Source: Aureimonas sp. AU12 (GTDB taxonomy: Bacteria; Pseudomonadota; Alphaproteobacteria; Rhizobiales; Rhizobiaceae). From it: 64,000 nt of DNA. The position numbers and the translations under genes were made by a program. The notes below the pieces were generated by a model. That model searched no databases. It had not been told where the DNA came from and was given only the letters and a program-made list of their open reading frames with translations. The stretch lies in contig NZ_BBWH01000002.1 in NCBI RefSeq assembly GCF_001463705.1, forward strand, positions 34,567-98,566, given 5' to 3'. Of this stretch, positions 48,941-58,672 are shown piece after piece. Positions within the stretch are counted from its first letter, which is position 1, and each line of letters opens with the position of its first letter.

Positions 48941-50293
48941 TCAGAAATTAAGCTTCAACGAGGCATTCGCTGCGTAGACCCAGTCGTTGCCGACCGTGGC
49001 ATTGTAGATGCCGCCGCGCGCGATCGACTGCTCGCCATCCGTCCAGTAGCCGATCAGGCCACCGAACCGGATCTCCGCCCAGTCGGTGTTCTTCAGCGAG
49101 AGGCCGCCCGACACCGTGTAGAGATCGGTGTAGGTAGTCTCGGCGCCCGTCGAGACGCCGCTGTCGTAGCCGAGCGACAGCGACCCGGAGACCTGCTCGT
49201 TGAAGGCGCGCCCAATGCCGATCGATGCCGAATAGCCGTCATCCCAGTAGTACGGGCTGGTGTTGGAGTTGCCGGCAACGGTGGTGACCACCGCGCGATT
49301 GGTGCTCCAGTCCGTCCAGCGGAAGGAAGCGAGCAGCAAGGTGCCCTCGGCGATGCCAGTCTGGGCGTTGATGTAGAGGCTCTGCGGGCTGGTCGCCGTG
49401 TTCTGGAACGCCGGCAAGCCGCTGGCGAGGATCGTTCCGGCTGTCGGCAGAGCGTTCAGCAGCGCGGAGGGCACGGTGACGCCGGAGCGTGCCAGGAGCG
49501 CGGCGGCCGTCGGCACCGAAACCTGCGCCCCGTTGGCAAGCCGCACGAAGGCATCGCCCGTCGCCGCGAGCGTCCCGGTACCAGTGTTGTCGTCGTGCTC
49601 CACCTGCGATCGGTAGAGGATCTGCGCCCGTAGCGCGATTTCCGGCATCTCGAAGGCGGCGCCGATCCGGTAGCCGGTCTGGTAGCTGCCCTCAATTTCC
49701 GCCGCGAGACTGACCGGCACGAGGAGCTGCGCGCCGAGCGCTCCGAGCGCTCCCTGCAGGGAGGCGGGAAGCGTCGCGCCGATGTTGCGATTCGCGAGGC
49801 TGCTGCCTTCGAAGTTGAAGTCCTCGACGAACAGGCCGCCCAGCAGGCTGAAGCGCATGGCGTTCGCGGAATAGCTGACGCGGCAGGTCGCGCTCCACTC
49901 GTTCGACTGGAATTCGAGGTCCCGCACGCGCGACCCGCCGGGAAACGCTGCCGGCTGTGCCCCGCCGGGCAGCGCCGTGTAATCGCCCTCCGCGGCGAAG
50001 GCCTCAACGTAGTTGCCGACGCAGGCCGCCGCGTCGCCGCCGAACTTCACGGCTGCGGTCGGGATCTGGTAAGTGCCGGTATAGGTCCCGTAGCTGCCTG
50101 CGACGCCGTTCACCGAATCGAAGCCGCGCTGCGGATCGACATAGGTGAAGCCCATGCGGGTCGTCATCGTGCCCTTGTCGAACAGGATGTCGGTATCGGC
50201 CGTCCCGCGCTGGAAGCCGCCGGCCTGCGCCATCGAGACCGCCGCCAGGGTGGCCAACGCCGTTCCCGCACCCAATCGCTTCCAAGATGTCAT
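48941..50293 (-). CDS. OmpP1/FadL family outer-membrane transporter
   Basis: A 450-residue protein with a signal peptide (cleavage expected after AQA near residue 24) and beta-strand-rich porin sequence ending in NASLKLNF with a C-terminal Phe, the outer-membrane insertion signal. N-terminal hatch residues and the GFQRG...D...FDKGT pattern match FadL/TodX relatives, which import long-chain fatty acids or hydrophobic compounds. The ATG at 50293 has a GGGGGG-rich ribosome site. No fatty-acid genes are adjacent. Confidence 0.82.
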   Translation of the reverse strand: MTSWKRLGAGTALATLAAVSMAQAGGFQRGTADTDILFDKGTMTTRMGFTYVDPQRGFDSVNGVAGSYGTYTGTYQIPTAAVKFGGDAAACVGNYVEAFAAEGDYTALPGGAQPAAFPGGSRVRDLEFQSNEWSATCRVSYSANAMRFSLLGGLFVEDFNFEGSSLANRNIGATLPASLQGALGALGAQLLVPVSLAAEIEGSYQTGYRIGAAFEMPEIALRAQILYRSQVEHDDNTGTGTLAATGDAFVRLANGAQVSVPTAAALLARSGVTVPSALLNALPTAGTILASGLPAFQNTATSPQSLYINAQTGIAEGTLLLASFRWTDWSTNRAVVTTVAGNSNTSPYYWDDGYSASIGIGRAFNEQVSGSLSLGYDSGVSTGAETTYTDLYTVSGGLSLKNTDWAEIRFGGLIGYWTDGEQSIARGGIYNATVGNDWVYAANASLKLNF

Positions 50294-50614
50294 TCGCGTT
50301 CCCCCCAGAACAGTCGCCAGGCCGCAGGTTCGCCCCGCCTTGCCTTCAGCCTGTCACAATCGAGTGGGGTCTGGAAACGTCACCGCAACTTGAAATCAGC
50401 GCAGTGCGACATATTCGCCAACTAAACCGGCGCATGAGCCCAAACGTACAAATGCCTGAAATCGTGACGCTAATAAACACCGGCTGAAATGGCTCGATAC
50501 ACGTTCAGCGGGGGTGCGGTGCACGCTGGGCCTTCCGTAATCGGAAGAATCTATCAAGCGTTGCTGGAAGGCGACAGATGGAAGAGCCGCTTCCACGAAG
50601 CGGCTCCCGCGCCA
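50294..50614. other. Intergenic region between FadL-like gene and valS
   Basis: About 320 bases without a supported gene. It contains the valS hairpin (50584-50606) and, toward 50300-50500, an AT-richer stretch that probably holds the porin promoter. Confidence 0.5.
50584..50606 (-). terminator. Hairpin downstream of valS
   Basis: A perfect 9-bp stem (GAGCCGCTT / AAGCGGCTC) with a 5-base loop lies eight bases past the valS stop on the minus strand. It is followed by TCTTCC, so is a moderate terminator. Confidence 0.7.
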
Positions 50615-53392
50615 TCAGCCCAGCATCGAAATCGCGGTCCGGAGCTTCTCGGCTTCCGCGACATAACCGGCGCGCTTCTCCCGCTCCTGCTCGACCACCT
50701 CGTCCGGCGCGTTGGCGACGAACTTCTCGTTCGAGAGCTTCTTGTCGATGCGCCCGACCTCGGCCATCGCCTTCGTCTCGGCCTTTTCCAGCCGGATCCG
50801 CTCTGCGGCGATATCGATCATCCCGGCCAGTGGCAGCGCGTAGGATCCGCCCCTGACGACGAACTGCGCGGACTGGGCAGGAGCCGCCTCCGCCGTCTCG
50901 ATCGAAGACAGCCGTGCCAGGCGCCGAAGCGCCGCGTCGTGGCGGACCATCCGCTCGCGGGTGATCTCGTCCGGCGCCACGGCGACGAAGGCCGCCTCGG
51001 CCGCGGCCGGCACGTTCATCTCGGCGCGAACCGAGCGGATCTCGCCGACGAGTTCGACCAGCCAGTTGAGGTCCGCCGCTGCCGCTTCGTCACGGAAGTC
51101 GATGGTCGGCCACTCGGCGTGGCACAGAAGCGTCGCGCGCGGCGCGGCGTCGCCAGCCGTCACGGCCCAGAGCTCTTCCGTCATGAACGGCATGAACGGA
51201 TGCAGGAGGGCGTAGATGCGGTCGAGCACGAAGCCGGTGACCTGACGCGTCTCGGTCTTCGCCGCCTCGTCCTCGCCGAGGAAGACGGGCTTGGCGAGTT
51301 CCAGATACCAGTCGCAGACCGTGTTCCAGGCGAAGCGGTAGAGCGCGCCCGCCGCGTCGTTGAAGCGGTAGGCCGCCAGCGCCGCATCCACATCCGCAAT
51401 CGTAGCCGAGAGTTCGGTGACGACCCAGCGGTTGAGCGCCAGCGTCAGCGCGCCGGGGTCGATGTCGACCCCGTGGACGGCGCCGTTCATCTCGGCGAAG
51501 CGCGTTGCGTTCCAGACCTTCGTGCCGAAGTTGCGATAGCCCGCGATCCGCTGCGGGTCGAGCTTCACGTCGCGCCCCTGCGCCGCCATGATCGCCATCG
51601 TGAAGCGCAGCGCGTCGGCGCCGAACTCCTCGATGAGATCGATGGGGTCGATGACGTTGCCCTTCGACTTCGACATCTTCGCGCCGGTCTTGTCGCGCAC
51701 GAGCGCATGGACATAGACCGTCTCGAAGGGCTCCTTCTCCATGAAATGGAGGCTCATCATCATCATCCGGGCGACCCAGAAGAAGATGATGTCGAAGCCG
51801 GTGACGAGTGCGCTCGTCGGATAGTAGGTCGAGAGCTCCGGCGTCTGGTCCGGCCAGCCGAGCGTCGAGAAGGGCCAGAGCGCCGAAGAAAACCACGTGT
51901 CGAGCACGTCCTCGTCGCGCGTCAGGAAGCCATCGCGCTGCGTCGGATCCTCGGCGAGCGCGCGGGCCTGCGCATCGGTGATCGTCCCGTTCGTCACGTA
52001 ATGGGCAAGCGCCGCCGACACCGCGACGTCCTCGTCCTCGTCGACGAAGATCGTCCCGTCCGGACCGTACCAGGCGGGGATCTGGTGACCCCACCAGAGC
52101 TGGCGCGAGATGCACCAGGGCTGGATGTTCTCCATCCAGTCGAAATAGGTCTTCTCCCAGTTCTTCGGGACGAAGTTGGTACGGCCCTCGCGCACGCTGG
52201 CGATCGCCGGCTCGGCCAGCGTCTTGGCATCGACATACCACTGGTCGGTCAGGAAGGGCTCGATGGGAACGCCGCTGCGGTCGCCGTGCGGGACCATGTG
52301 AACGTGCTCGTCGATCTTGGCGAGATAGCCCTCGCTTTCCATCCAGTCGACGAGAAGCGCCCGCGCAGCGAAGCGGTCGAGGCCCTCGAACATGCCGACG
52401 GCCCGTTCGCCGTCCGCAGGATAGAGGTCCTCGAGGAAGTCGGCATTGTCGCGAATCGAGATCGAGCCATCGACCGCCAGGATGTTGATGCGGCGCAGAT
52501 CGTGACGCGAGCCGACCTCGAAGTCGTTGAAGTCATGCGCCGGGGTGATCTTGACCGCGCCCGAGCCCGATTCCGGATCGGCATAGTCGTCGGCGACCAC
52601 CGGAATGAGACGCCCGATCAGCGGCAGCCGGACGCGCTTGCCGATCAGTGCGGCGTAGCGCTCGTCCGAAGGATTGACCGCAACGCCGGTATCGCCGAGC
52701 ACGGTCTCGGGCCGCGTCGTGGCGACCGTGATGAACGTTTCGGGATTGGCCGGATCGTAGTCGCGCCCTTCCACGGGATAGCGGAAGTGCCAGAGCGAAC
52801 CCTTGACCTCCTGCTGCTCGACCTCGAGGTCCGAGATTGCCGTCAGTAGCTTCGGGTCCCAGTTGACCAGCCGCTTGTCGCGGTAGATCAACCCATCGCG
52901 ATACAGCTGGACGAAGACCTTGCGCACCGCGCGCGACAGCCCCTCGTCCATCGTGAAGCGCTCGCGCGACCAGTCGCAGGAGGCACCGAGCCGGCGGAGC
53001 TGCCCGAGGATCCCGCCCCCGGACTCTTCCTTCCAGTCCCAGACCTTCTCGATGAAGGCCTCGCGCCCCATCGCCCGGCGGCCCGGCAGCTGGCGCGCGG
53101 CCAGCTGACGCTCCACCACCATCTGCGTGGCAATGCCCGCGTGATCGAGGCCGGGCTGCCAGAGGACGTTTTCGCCGCGCATGCGATGAACGCGGACGAG
53201 AACGTCCTGCAGCGTATTGTTCAGCGCGTGCCCGATATGCAGCGAACCCGTGACGTTCGGCGGCGGAATGACGATCGAGAACGGATCGGCGCCGGTTCGC
53301 GCTCCGGCGCCAGCGGCGAACGCATCGGCGGCCTGCCAGCGGTCCGCAATGCGGGGCTCGATCGCCGCTGCGTCGTAAGTCTTTTCGATCAT
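50615..53392 (-). CDS. valS: Valine--tRNA ligase
   Basis: A 925-residue class I synthetase. The HIGH motif is PNVTGSLHIGHALN near residue 45, and KMSKS occurs exactly as GAKMSKSKGNVIDP near 535. The CP1 editing domain lies between, and a C-terminal coiled-coil arm ends the protein (RLEKAETKAMAEVGRIDKKL). The ATG at 53392 has GGAAGAT upstream; the extra 62 codons to 53578 run through the popZ end and are discarded. Confidence 0.97.
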   Translation of the reverse strand: MIEKTYDAAAIEPRIADRWQAADAFAAGAGARTGADPFSIVIPPPNVTGSLHIGHALNNTLQDVLVRVHRMRGENVLWQPGLDHAGIATQMVVERQLAARQLPGRRAMGREAFIEKVWDWKEESGGGILGQLRRLGASCDWSRERFTMDEGLSRAVRKVFVQLYRDGLIYRDKRLVNWDPKLLTAISDLEVEQQEVKGSLWHFRYPVEGRDYDPANPETFITVATTRPETVLGDTGVAVNPSDERYAALIGKRVRLPLIGRLIPVVADDYADPESGSGAVKITPAHDFNDFEVGSRHDLRRINILAVDGSISIRDNADFLEDLYPADGERAVGMFEGLDRFAARALLVDWMESEGYLAKIDEHVHMVPHGDRSGVPIEPFLTDQWYVDAKTLAEPAIASVREGRTNFVPKNWEKTYFDWMENIQPWCISRQLWWGHQIPAWYGPDGTIFVDEDEDVAVSAALAHYVTNGTITDAQARALAEDPTQRDGFLTRDEDVLDTWFSSALWPFSTLGWPDQTPELSTYYPTSALVTGFDIIFFWVARMMMMSLHFMEKEPFETVYVHALVRDKTGAKMSKSKGNVIDPIDLIEEFGADALRFTMAIMAAQGRDVKLDPQRIAGYRNFGTKVWNATRFAEMNGAVHGVDIDPGALTLALNRWVVTELSATIADVDAALAAYRFNDAAGALYRFAWNTVCDWYLELAKPVFLGEDEAAKTETRQVTGFVLDRIYALLHPFMPFMTEELWAVTAGDAAPRATLLCHAEWPTIDFRDEAAAADLNWLVELVGEIRSVRAEMNVPAAAEAAFVAVAPDEITRERMVRHDAALRRLARLSSIETAEAAPAQSAQFVVRGGSYALPLAGMIDIAAERIRLEKAETKAMAEVGRIDKKLSNEKFVANAPDEVVEQEREKRAGYVAEAEKLRTAISMLG

Positions 53393-53507
53393 GGATCTTC
53401 CAGCCGTCATCGGAACTCGTGTCGCATCGGTTACAGGGAAGATTTCGGCGGTGTCAACGAACTCGCCGCAATCCCCGTTCGCCCCGCGACCATCGCAGGT
53501 CCGGTCA

Positions 53508-53535
53508 AGAAAAAAGGGCGGCTCGCGCCGCCCTT
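53508..53535 (-). terminator. Intrinsic terminator of popZ
   Basis: A perfect 9-bp stem (AAGGGCGGC / GCCGCCCTT) with a 4-base loop, followed on the minus strand by TTTTTTCTT. It lies 26 bases past the popZ stop. Confidence 0.92.
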
Positions 53536-53561
53536 CGTCGATCGTGAAAAGGACGGTGCGC

Positions 53562-54551
53562 TCAGCGCCGACCGCCACGCGACATGCGCTCGATTTCCTC
53601 GCGCACGAGGCGTTCGACCATGCGCGGCAGGTTGTCGTCGAGCCATTCCTGCAGCATGGGACGCAGCATCTCTTGTGCCATCGTCTCCAGCGACTTCAGC
53701 TCGCCATTACGAATCGCCTGCGCCAGTTCCTCGAAGGAAGCGGCGACCAGAGTTCCCGTCATCTGCGAGGACAGCGGCGACGCCACATCGGCGAAGGGCG
53801 CGTATCGACCCGCAGCCGCATCCGGCTCGCCGCCGAAGGAGCGCTGGTCGGTGTTGGCGGGCTCGAAGGAACCGCGGTCCTGCATGGGGGGCTCCTGGCG
53901 CGTCGCATCGTCGAAGGCGAGTTCGCGGGCGCGCTGGGCATGGGAGGGAGAGGGTTCGGTCATGGCATCAGGACCTTCTTCGTTGGGAGCGGCGACCTCG
54001 GCGAAGGCCGCGTCGTCGGTCATGGCGTCCGTCGTCGCCGGGAACGCAGAGGGAAGCGGCTCGTTCGTCGCGGCTTCGAAAGGCTCCGTCCGTTCGTCGA
54101 ACTGTCCCCAGCTCGCGGCGAGCTCGCTCTCGAGCGCAGCCGTCAGATGGTCGTCGTCGGTCAATGGCTCTTCGGCTGGCCGCTGCGGGATTCCTGGCGC
54201 CTCGGCGATCGCGGTGTTGGATCGACGGTCATCGGCGGCCCGCGTCATCGCATAGGCCGGAGGGGACGCGGCGCTGCCCCAGGCTTCGAAAGCCACGGTG
54301 TTCGTGGCATAGGCGGCCGCATCGCTTTCGGGAGCAGCGGCGGCCGGCGCCGCAATCGGGGGGCTCTCCGGGCTCGTATCGACGGACGACGGGTCGACGG
54401 AAGGTTCCAGGCGCGGCAGGCGCAGGGGCATCGCCCGGCCGACCGCTGCGCCGGCGGTCCCGCCCCGCTCCTCGCCCGTCTCGATGATTCGCCGGATCGA
54501 TGCCAGGATCTCGTCCATGGACGGCTCCTGCGCGACATTCGCCTTGCTCAT
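53562..54551 (-). CDS. popZ: PopZ-like polar organising protein (DUF2497)
   Basis: A 329-residue acidic, largely disordered protein. The N-terminal helix EPSMDEILASIRRIIE (residues 9-24) and the C-terminal helices LETMAQEMLRPMLQEWLDDNLPRMVERLVREEIERM define the family. The middle is Pro/Ala/Asp/Glu-rich and variable. PopZ assembles a pole-specific condensate that anchors the chromosome origin and recruits cell-cycle regulators. The valS-popZ pairing is typical of alphaproteobacteria. Confidence 0.85.
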   Translation of the reverse strand: MSKANVAQEPSMDEILASIRRIIETGEERGGTAGAAVGRAMPLRLPRLEPSVDPSSVDTSPESPPIAAPAAAAPESDAAAYATNTVAFEAWGSAASPPAYAMTRAADDRRSNTAIAEAPGIPQRPAEEPLTDDDHLTAALESELAASWGQFDERTEPFEAATNEPLPSAFPATTDAMTDDAAFAEVAAPNEEGPDAMTEPSPSHAQRARELAFDDATRQEPPMQDRGSFEPANTDQRSFGGEPDAAAGRYAPFADVASPLSSQMTGTLVAASFEELAQAIRNGELKSLETMAQEMLRPMLQEWLDDNLPRMVERLVREEIERMSRGGRR

Positions 54552-54701
54552 GATCTTCGCACCCGATTCTGATCCGCGGCGAAGAGCGCGGCGGATCTTG
54601 CGGGGATGCTAGCGGCAATCGGCGATTGGTTGAATCCCGCATCCTGCAGAATCCAACCTTTACAACGATTTTTTAACGGGTCGTCAGCAGCCGGCGAGAG
54701 C

Positions 54702-56129
54702 TCAGCGCCCGTCAGGCGTGCGCAGGCCGTACCACTTGTCCTGAACCTGCTGATAGTGCTCGTCGGGATCGTAGCTATCGACCGCCAGAGCCAGCCGTTC
54801 AGGCGACAGATGGCCGACGGCCGACGTCAGCGTGTAAGCGGCGACCACCGCATCGCGCTGCGCGCCTGCCAGAAGGATCTGCGCGGTGATGACATCCGAC
54901 TGCGCGTTCAGGACGTCCAGCGTGGTGCGCTGACCGACATTGCGCTCTTCGACGACGCCATTCAGCGCAAGCTGTGCCGCGGCCACCTGTGCGCGATAGC
55001 CGGTGACGTTGGCCTCGGCCGCCTGCCGCTGGGCCCAGGCCGTCGCGACCGCCGAGCGGACCTCGTCGCGTGTGCCGTCGACTTCGATCCGCCGCTGGCC
55101 GAGCACTTCCTTGGCCTGGCGAACCTGCGATGCGACGAGACCGCCCTGGTAGATCGGCACCGAAAGCTGCGCCTGCACCGTGCCGGAGACCTGATTCTGC
55201 GTGATGACGTCAATCGTCCCGACGCCTGGCAGCGCTTGATCGGGCGTCGAGTCCGCGAGCGAATAGCTGTTGTCGATCTGGCCGTTCAGGGACACAGTCG
55301 GCAGGCGGGCGCCTTCGGCGGACTTCACCTGAAACGCGGCGGCATCCACAGCGAACTGGGTCGCCAGAATGGCCGGATGCTCGGACTGCGAGACGGCGAT
55401 CGCCTGCGCGACGGATCCGGGGAAAGCCGACTTGCCCGGCAGGGTTCCCGCCTCGAGCTGGCTCGGCGGATCGCCGATCACCTCGAGATACTGCGCCTCG
55501 CTGCTCGCGACCTGCGCGAGGGCGGTGTTGAGGAGTGCAGTCGCCAGAGCCTGTTCGGCCTGCGCCTGCGCAACGTCGGTCCGCGTGCCTTCGCCGACCT
55601 CGAAGCGGGCGTCGGCGGCCCGGACCTGCTCGTTGAGGAACGCAAGGCTCTGACGACGGAACGCGGCGATCTCGCGATCGCGGCGCACGTTCATGTAGAC
55701 CGTGACCGTGTTGAGCAGCGTGTTCTGGACGGTGTTGTCGAGGTTCTTCTGCGAGGCTCGGACCTGGGCTTGCGCCGCATTCACGTTATTCGGCGTCCGG
55801 AAGCCGTCAAAGAGAACCTGATTGATCTGGATGCCGCCGGTCAGGACGCCCGTGCGCTGCTTTTCGCGCTCGATATTGTCGCCGAAGGTCGTCCGCGACC
55901 GGGTGGTCGACGCCTGACCGACACCGGTGACCGTCGGGCGAAGGCCTGCCCGGGCCTGCGGAACGTTCTCGTCGGTCGCACGCAACTGCGCCCGCGCCAC
56001 GTTCAAATCTTGATTGTTCGCATAGGCCTTGGCCATCGCGCCGCGCAGGGTCTCGGCGTTCGAAGCCCCCGCACTACCGACGAGAAGCAGAGCCGACACC
56101 GAGGCCAGGATCCAGGACTTGTTGCGCAA
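54702..56129 (-). CDS. tolC: TolC family outer-membrane efflux protein
   Basis: About 475 residues. A signal peptide (SWILASVSALLLVGSAGASNA) precedes two long helical-hairpin repeats typical of OEP proteins, with paired [27 protein letters not shown] and NVTGYRAQVAAAQLALNGVVEERNVGQRTTLDVL segments. It forms the trimeric channel for type I secretion and drug efflux. TTG at 56129 is the best start because GGAG lies eight bases upstream; GTG at 56138 is an alternative. No inner-membrane pump is adjacent. Confidence 0.87.
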   Translation of the reverse strand: MRNKSWILASVSALLLVGSAGASNAETLRGAMAKAYANNQDLNVARAQLRATDENVPQARAGLRPTVTGVGQASTTRSRTTFGDNIEREKQRTGVLTGGIQINQVLFDGFRTPNNVNAAQAQVRASQKNLDNTVQNTLLNTVTVYMNVRRDREIAAFRRQSLAFLNEQVRAADARFEVGEGTRTDVAQAQAEQALATALLNTALAQVASSEAQYLEVIGDPPSQLEAGTLPGKSAFPGSVAQAIAVSQSEHPAILATQFAVDAAAFQVKSAEGARLPTVSLNGQIDNSYSLADSTPDQALPGVGTIDVITQNQVSGTVQAQLSVPIYQGGLVASQVRQAKEVLGQRRIEVDGTRDEVRSAVATAWAQRQAAEANVTGYRAQVAAAQLALNGVVEERNVGQRTTLDVLNAQSDVITAQILLAGAQRDAVVAAYTLTSAVGHLSPERLALAVDSYDPDEHYQQVQDKWYGLRTPDGR

Positions 56130-56361
56130 AGAGCTCACTCCAGACTCGGGCGATCGATCCAAAGAACACCGGATCCATAGCGGTACACGGGCACACCTCA
56201 CCCGAACCTTGGGTATGACCCGTAACCCGAATGAACCTAACGTCGGAACAATACCAGAGCTGGCTCGGAACTCGGGAAGGTTTTCATCGTTGGTGTGGCC
56301 GGCTGAAAACACTTCCCGTATGTAAGACCGGCCCGTCACAGGCCTCCTTCATCCGAAAGGA

Positions 56362-57012
56362 CTAGAAGACGAAAGCCTGACGCTTGGTGAAGCCCGGCAG
56401 CGGCTTAATGCTGCAGTTGAACCCGAAGCGATCGGCCAGGATGCCGTCTTCCTTGGTGTACAGCTTGGCCATGGCCGACAGGCCCTGACCTTCGACAACG
56501 ACCATCCGGCCGCGATCCTTGAGCTGGTCGAAATAGGTTGCCGGGATCTCGCCGACCGAGCCTTCGAAGACGATGACGTCGAACGGAGCCTCGGACGGAA
56601 AGCCTGCGGCCAGCGGCCCGGTCACCACCGCGCAGCTGACGATACCGAGTTCGTCGAGCTGGCGCGACGCCTCTGCGGCAAGGGTTTCGTCCTCTTCGAG
56701 AGCGACGACCGAGCCAGCCAGATGCGACAGGACGGCCGCCGAGTATCCGGTGCCGCAACCGACATCGAGGACCACGTCCTGCGACCCGATCTGCGCAAGC
56801 TGCAAGAGCTTGGCGAAGGGCGATGGTTCCATCAGGTAGCGGGCACCGCCCAGCGGAATGTCTTCGTCGATATAGGCGAGCGGCTTGCGCGCGTCCGGCA
56901 CGAAGCGCTCGCGCGGAACCGCAAGGAACGCTCGCAGCAATTCGTGCGACGTGACGTCCGTCGTCCGGATCTGATTGTCGACCATTTTCGTGCGAGCAGC
57001 AGCGAAATCCAT
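56362..57012 (-). CDS. Protein-L-isoaspartate O-methyltransferase-like protein (second copy)
   Basis: A 216-residue SAM-binding protein. Motif I is VVLDVGCGTGYSAAVLSHLAG near 76-92, with an acidic motif II (VVALEEDETLA) and a late FDVIVFEGSVGEIPATYF. It resembles Pcm but is distinct from the copy at 34726: the loop before motif I reads ARYLMEPSPFAKLL rather than GQT(M/I)xxA, so isoaspartate repair is doubtful. This paralogue sits beside tolC in many Rhizobiales. ATG at 57012 has GGGA upstream. Confidence 0.75.
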   Translation of the reverse strand: MDFAAARTKMVDNQIRTTDVTSHELLRAFLAVPRERFVPDARKPLAYIDEDIPLGGARYLMEPSPFAKLLQLAQIGSQDVVLDVGCGTGYSAAVLSHLAGSVVALEEDETLAAEASRQLDELGIVSCAVVTGPLAAGFPSEAPFDVIVFEGSVGEIPATYFDQLKDRGRMVVVEGQGLSAMAKLYTKEDGILADRFGFNCSIKPLPGFTKRQAFVF

Positions 57013-57441
57013 GACATGTCCCGGATGATTGATGGCGCGACTTCCCTTATGCGCCGTCGCGATGGCTGGCAAGCCGCACCAGGTCTGCGGATGCCATGAG
57101 CAAGCTGCAGCGAAAGTCGGCGGGTGTCGAACCCAACATCATCGAAGACAGTCAGCAGCAGCCTTGGCTCACTTGGGGCTCAAGGGAACGCTGGTGCGTG
57201 GACGCGTCGAAGGCGTGGACCGGATCCAGGCGCTCCGTCGGGGAATGAATGAGGATCGCGAAGACAAAGTCGCTGGACGGCGCCGGAAGCTGACAGGCCA
57301 GCGCCAACTACTTCGAACACGCGATTTTCAAATTGGCGCGTGTTACAAAGATCCGCTGGATCGACCGCCGGAGCATGGATTGAGATCGGCGGCCGACCGA
57401 TGGCGTATCAAGATGATAGCACGTCGACCTCAACTAAGCTT
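57013..57441. other. Intergenic region, no gene seen
   Basis: About 430 bases between the Pcm-like gene and a small unknown gene. No supported ORF, repeat or hairpin stands out. Confidence 0.5.
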
Positions 57442-57645
57442 TCAGCCCGCGCGAGCACTTTTGCCGGGCCGGACTGCGTCGATGGCATTGCGGACAGCAT
57501 TCTTGCGCTTCCGCTTGTCCATGTCGGGACGCAGCGAGCCCTTCAGCATCTCCTCGCCGATGGCCGCCTTCTCTTCCTTCGTCAGCGGCCGGCCACGCAT
57601 CTGGCTGGCTTCGACTTCCCAGGTATTCATCAGTCCATCGGTCAT
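57442..57645 (-). CDS. Small acidic/basic protein of unknown function
   Basis: A 67-residue soluble protein. The middle (PLTKEEKAAIGEEMLKGSLRPDMDKRKRKNAVRNAI) alternates acidic and strongly basic stretches and looks helical. I do not recognise a family. The ATG at 57645 has a strong GGGAGAG ribosome site. Nucleic-acid binding is possible from the KRKRKN cluster but unproven. Confidence 0.65.
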   Translation of the reverse strand: MTDGLMNTWEVEASQMRGRPLTKEEKAAIGEEMLKGSLRPDMDKRKRKNAVRNAIDAVRPGKSARAG

Positions 57646-57962
57646 GCCGTCTCTCCCTTGCTGCGGTCCCAACCCGCCATGGCATCCACATGTTCCGACG
57701 AACCGTCGTCGAAGGTCTCGAATGATCGGCCATCGGGGCTGCGGCACCGTCGAAGCCATCCGGACGCTTCCGGCCGGCTCAGGCCGTGATAGACGGGACG
57801 ACATGGTCCGGCGCTTCTCTCGGCAGCCGCGACTGTGTCGCATCCTCGTTGAGACCATCGCCTCTCGATGCTGAGTGGATCGATCCCCCCATATCCGATC
57901 GTTAGACGGATTGGGCCCTGAACGGCGCAGCCCGCCTCCGTCGCACGCAAAAGGAACAGCGC

Positions 57963-58103
57963 ATGACCACACCCCGCGAGGCCGAACCGTCGAACGCACC
58001 CCGAAGGCACAAGGCGCTCTGGATTGCCGTCTGGATCGTCGTCTCGATCGCGATCGTCAGCAACGTCTTCGTCGGGATCTACCTGTGGGCCAACGCCGTT
58101 TGA
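57963..58103 (+). CDS. Small single-span membrane protein
   Basis: A 46-residue protein: a hydrophilic, Pro/Arg-rich start (residues 1-18) and one hydrophobic helix of about 24 residues (ALWIAVWIVVSIAIVSNVFVG). An AAGGAAC ribosome site precedes the ATG at good spacing. No family is recognised. It may be a regulatory small membrane protein. Confidence 0.6.
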   Translation: MTTPREAEPSNAPRRHKALWIAVWIVVSIAIVSNVFVGIYLWANAV

Positions 58104-58179
58104 CGTCGCCGATTATCGGAAACTGACGGCAGCGAATGCGCCCGTCACGAGCCGCAGACACCCATGAAAGACAGGACCC

Positions 58180-58554
58180 ATGACCGACCACGACGAGACC
58201 GATCCAAATCCGGAAGCCGAGCATCCGATGGCCAGCGGCGCCTTCGAGCGGATCCAGGACTATCTCGACAGCGGACGTGGCCTCGCATCCCTGTCCATCG
58301 AGGATCTCGAAGGCCGCTTCGTCGCCGCCTTCAAAGCCCGGGTCGCCAACGTCGCGCAGGCGTCCGACGCGAATGACGACGCCGAGGCCGAATACATCCT
58401 CCGCTCGATCGAGCCACCCTACCATCTCGTGAAAGCCGAAATCGAGGAGATGACGCAGCAGATTTCCGAAGCCTTTTCGAAGCTCTCGAACGAGCAGATC
58501 GCCGAACTCGACAGCGACATGGTCGCTAAGCTCTCCACCGCCGCCATTCATTGA
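58180..58554 (+). CDS. Hypothetical acidic protein
   Basis: A 124-residue acidic, helix-rich soluble protein (GRGLASLSIEDLEGRFVAAFKARVAN and a Glu/Gln-rich C-terminal half, EIEEMTQQISEAFSKL). AGGA precedes the ATG. It follows the 46-residue membrane protein by 76 bases on the same strand and may be co-transcribed. No family recognised; the sequence composition is ordinary coding. Confidence 0.7.
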   Translation: MTDHDETDPNPEAEHPMASGAFERIQDYLDSGRGLASLSIEDLEGRFVAAFKARVANVAQASDANDDAEAEYILRSIEPPYHLVKAEIEEMTQQISEAFSKLSNEQIAELDSDMVAKLSTAAIH

Positions 58555-58672
58555 TGGCATGTGAGGCGATGCGGATGCGTCCAATGCGCCATCGGCGTGT
58601 CACGCTGGCGGGCGCATTCGCAAACACCGACGGGACGACGAGGGTAGACGGAAACGAGACGGGGTCCAGGCA

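Noticed and set aside
57642..57800. Open frame whose TGA overlaps the ATG of the 67-residue gene (ATGA)
   Set aside because: It looked like a coupled upstream gene, but the frame has no ATG except very near its end and no ribosome site. The overlap may be chance.
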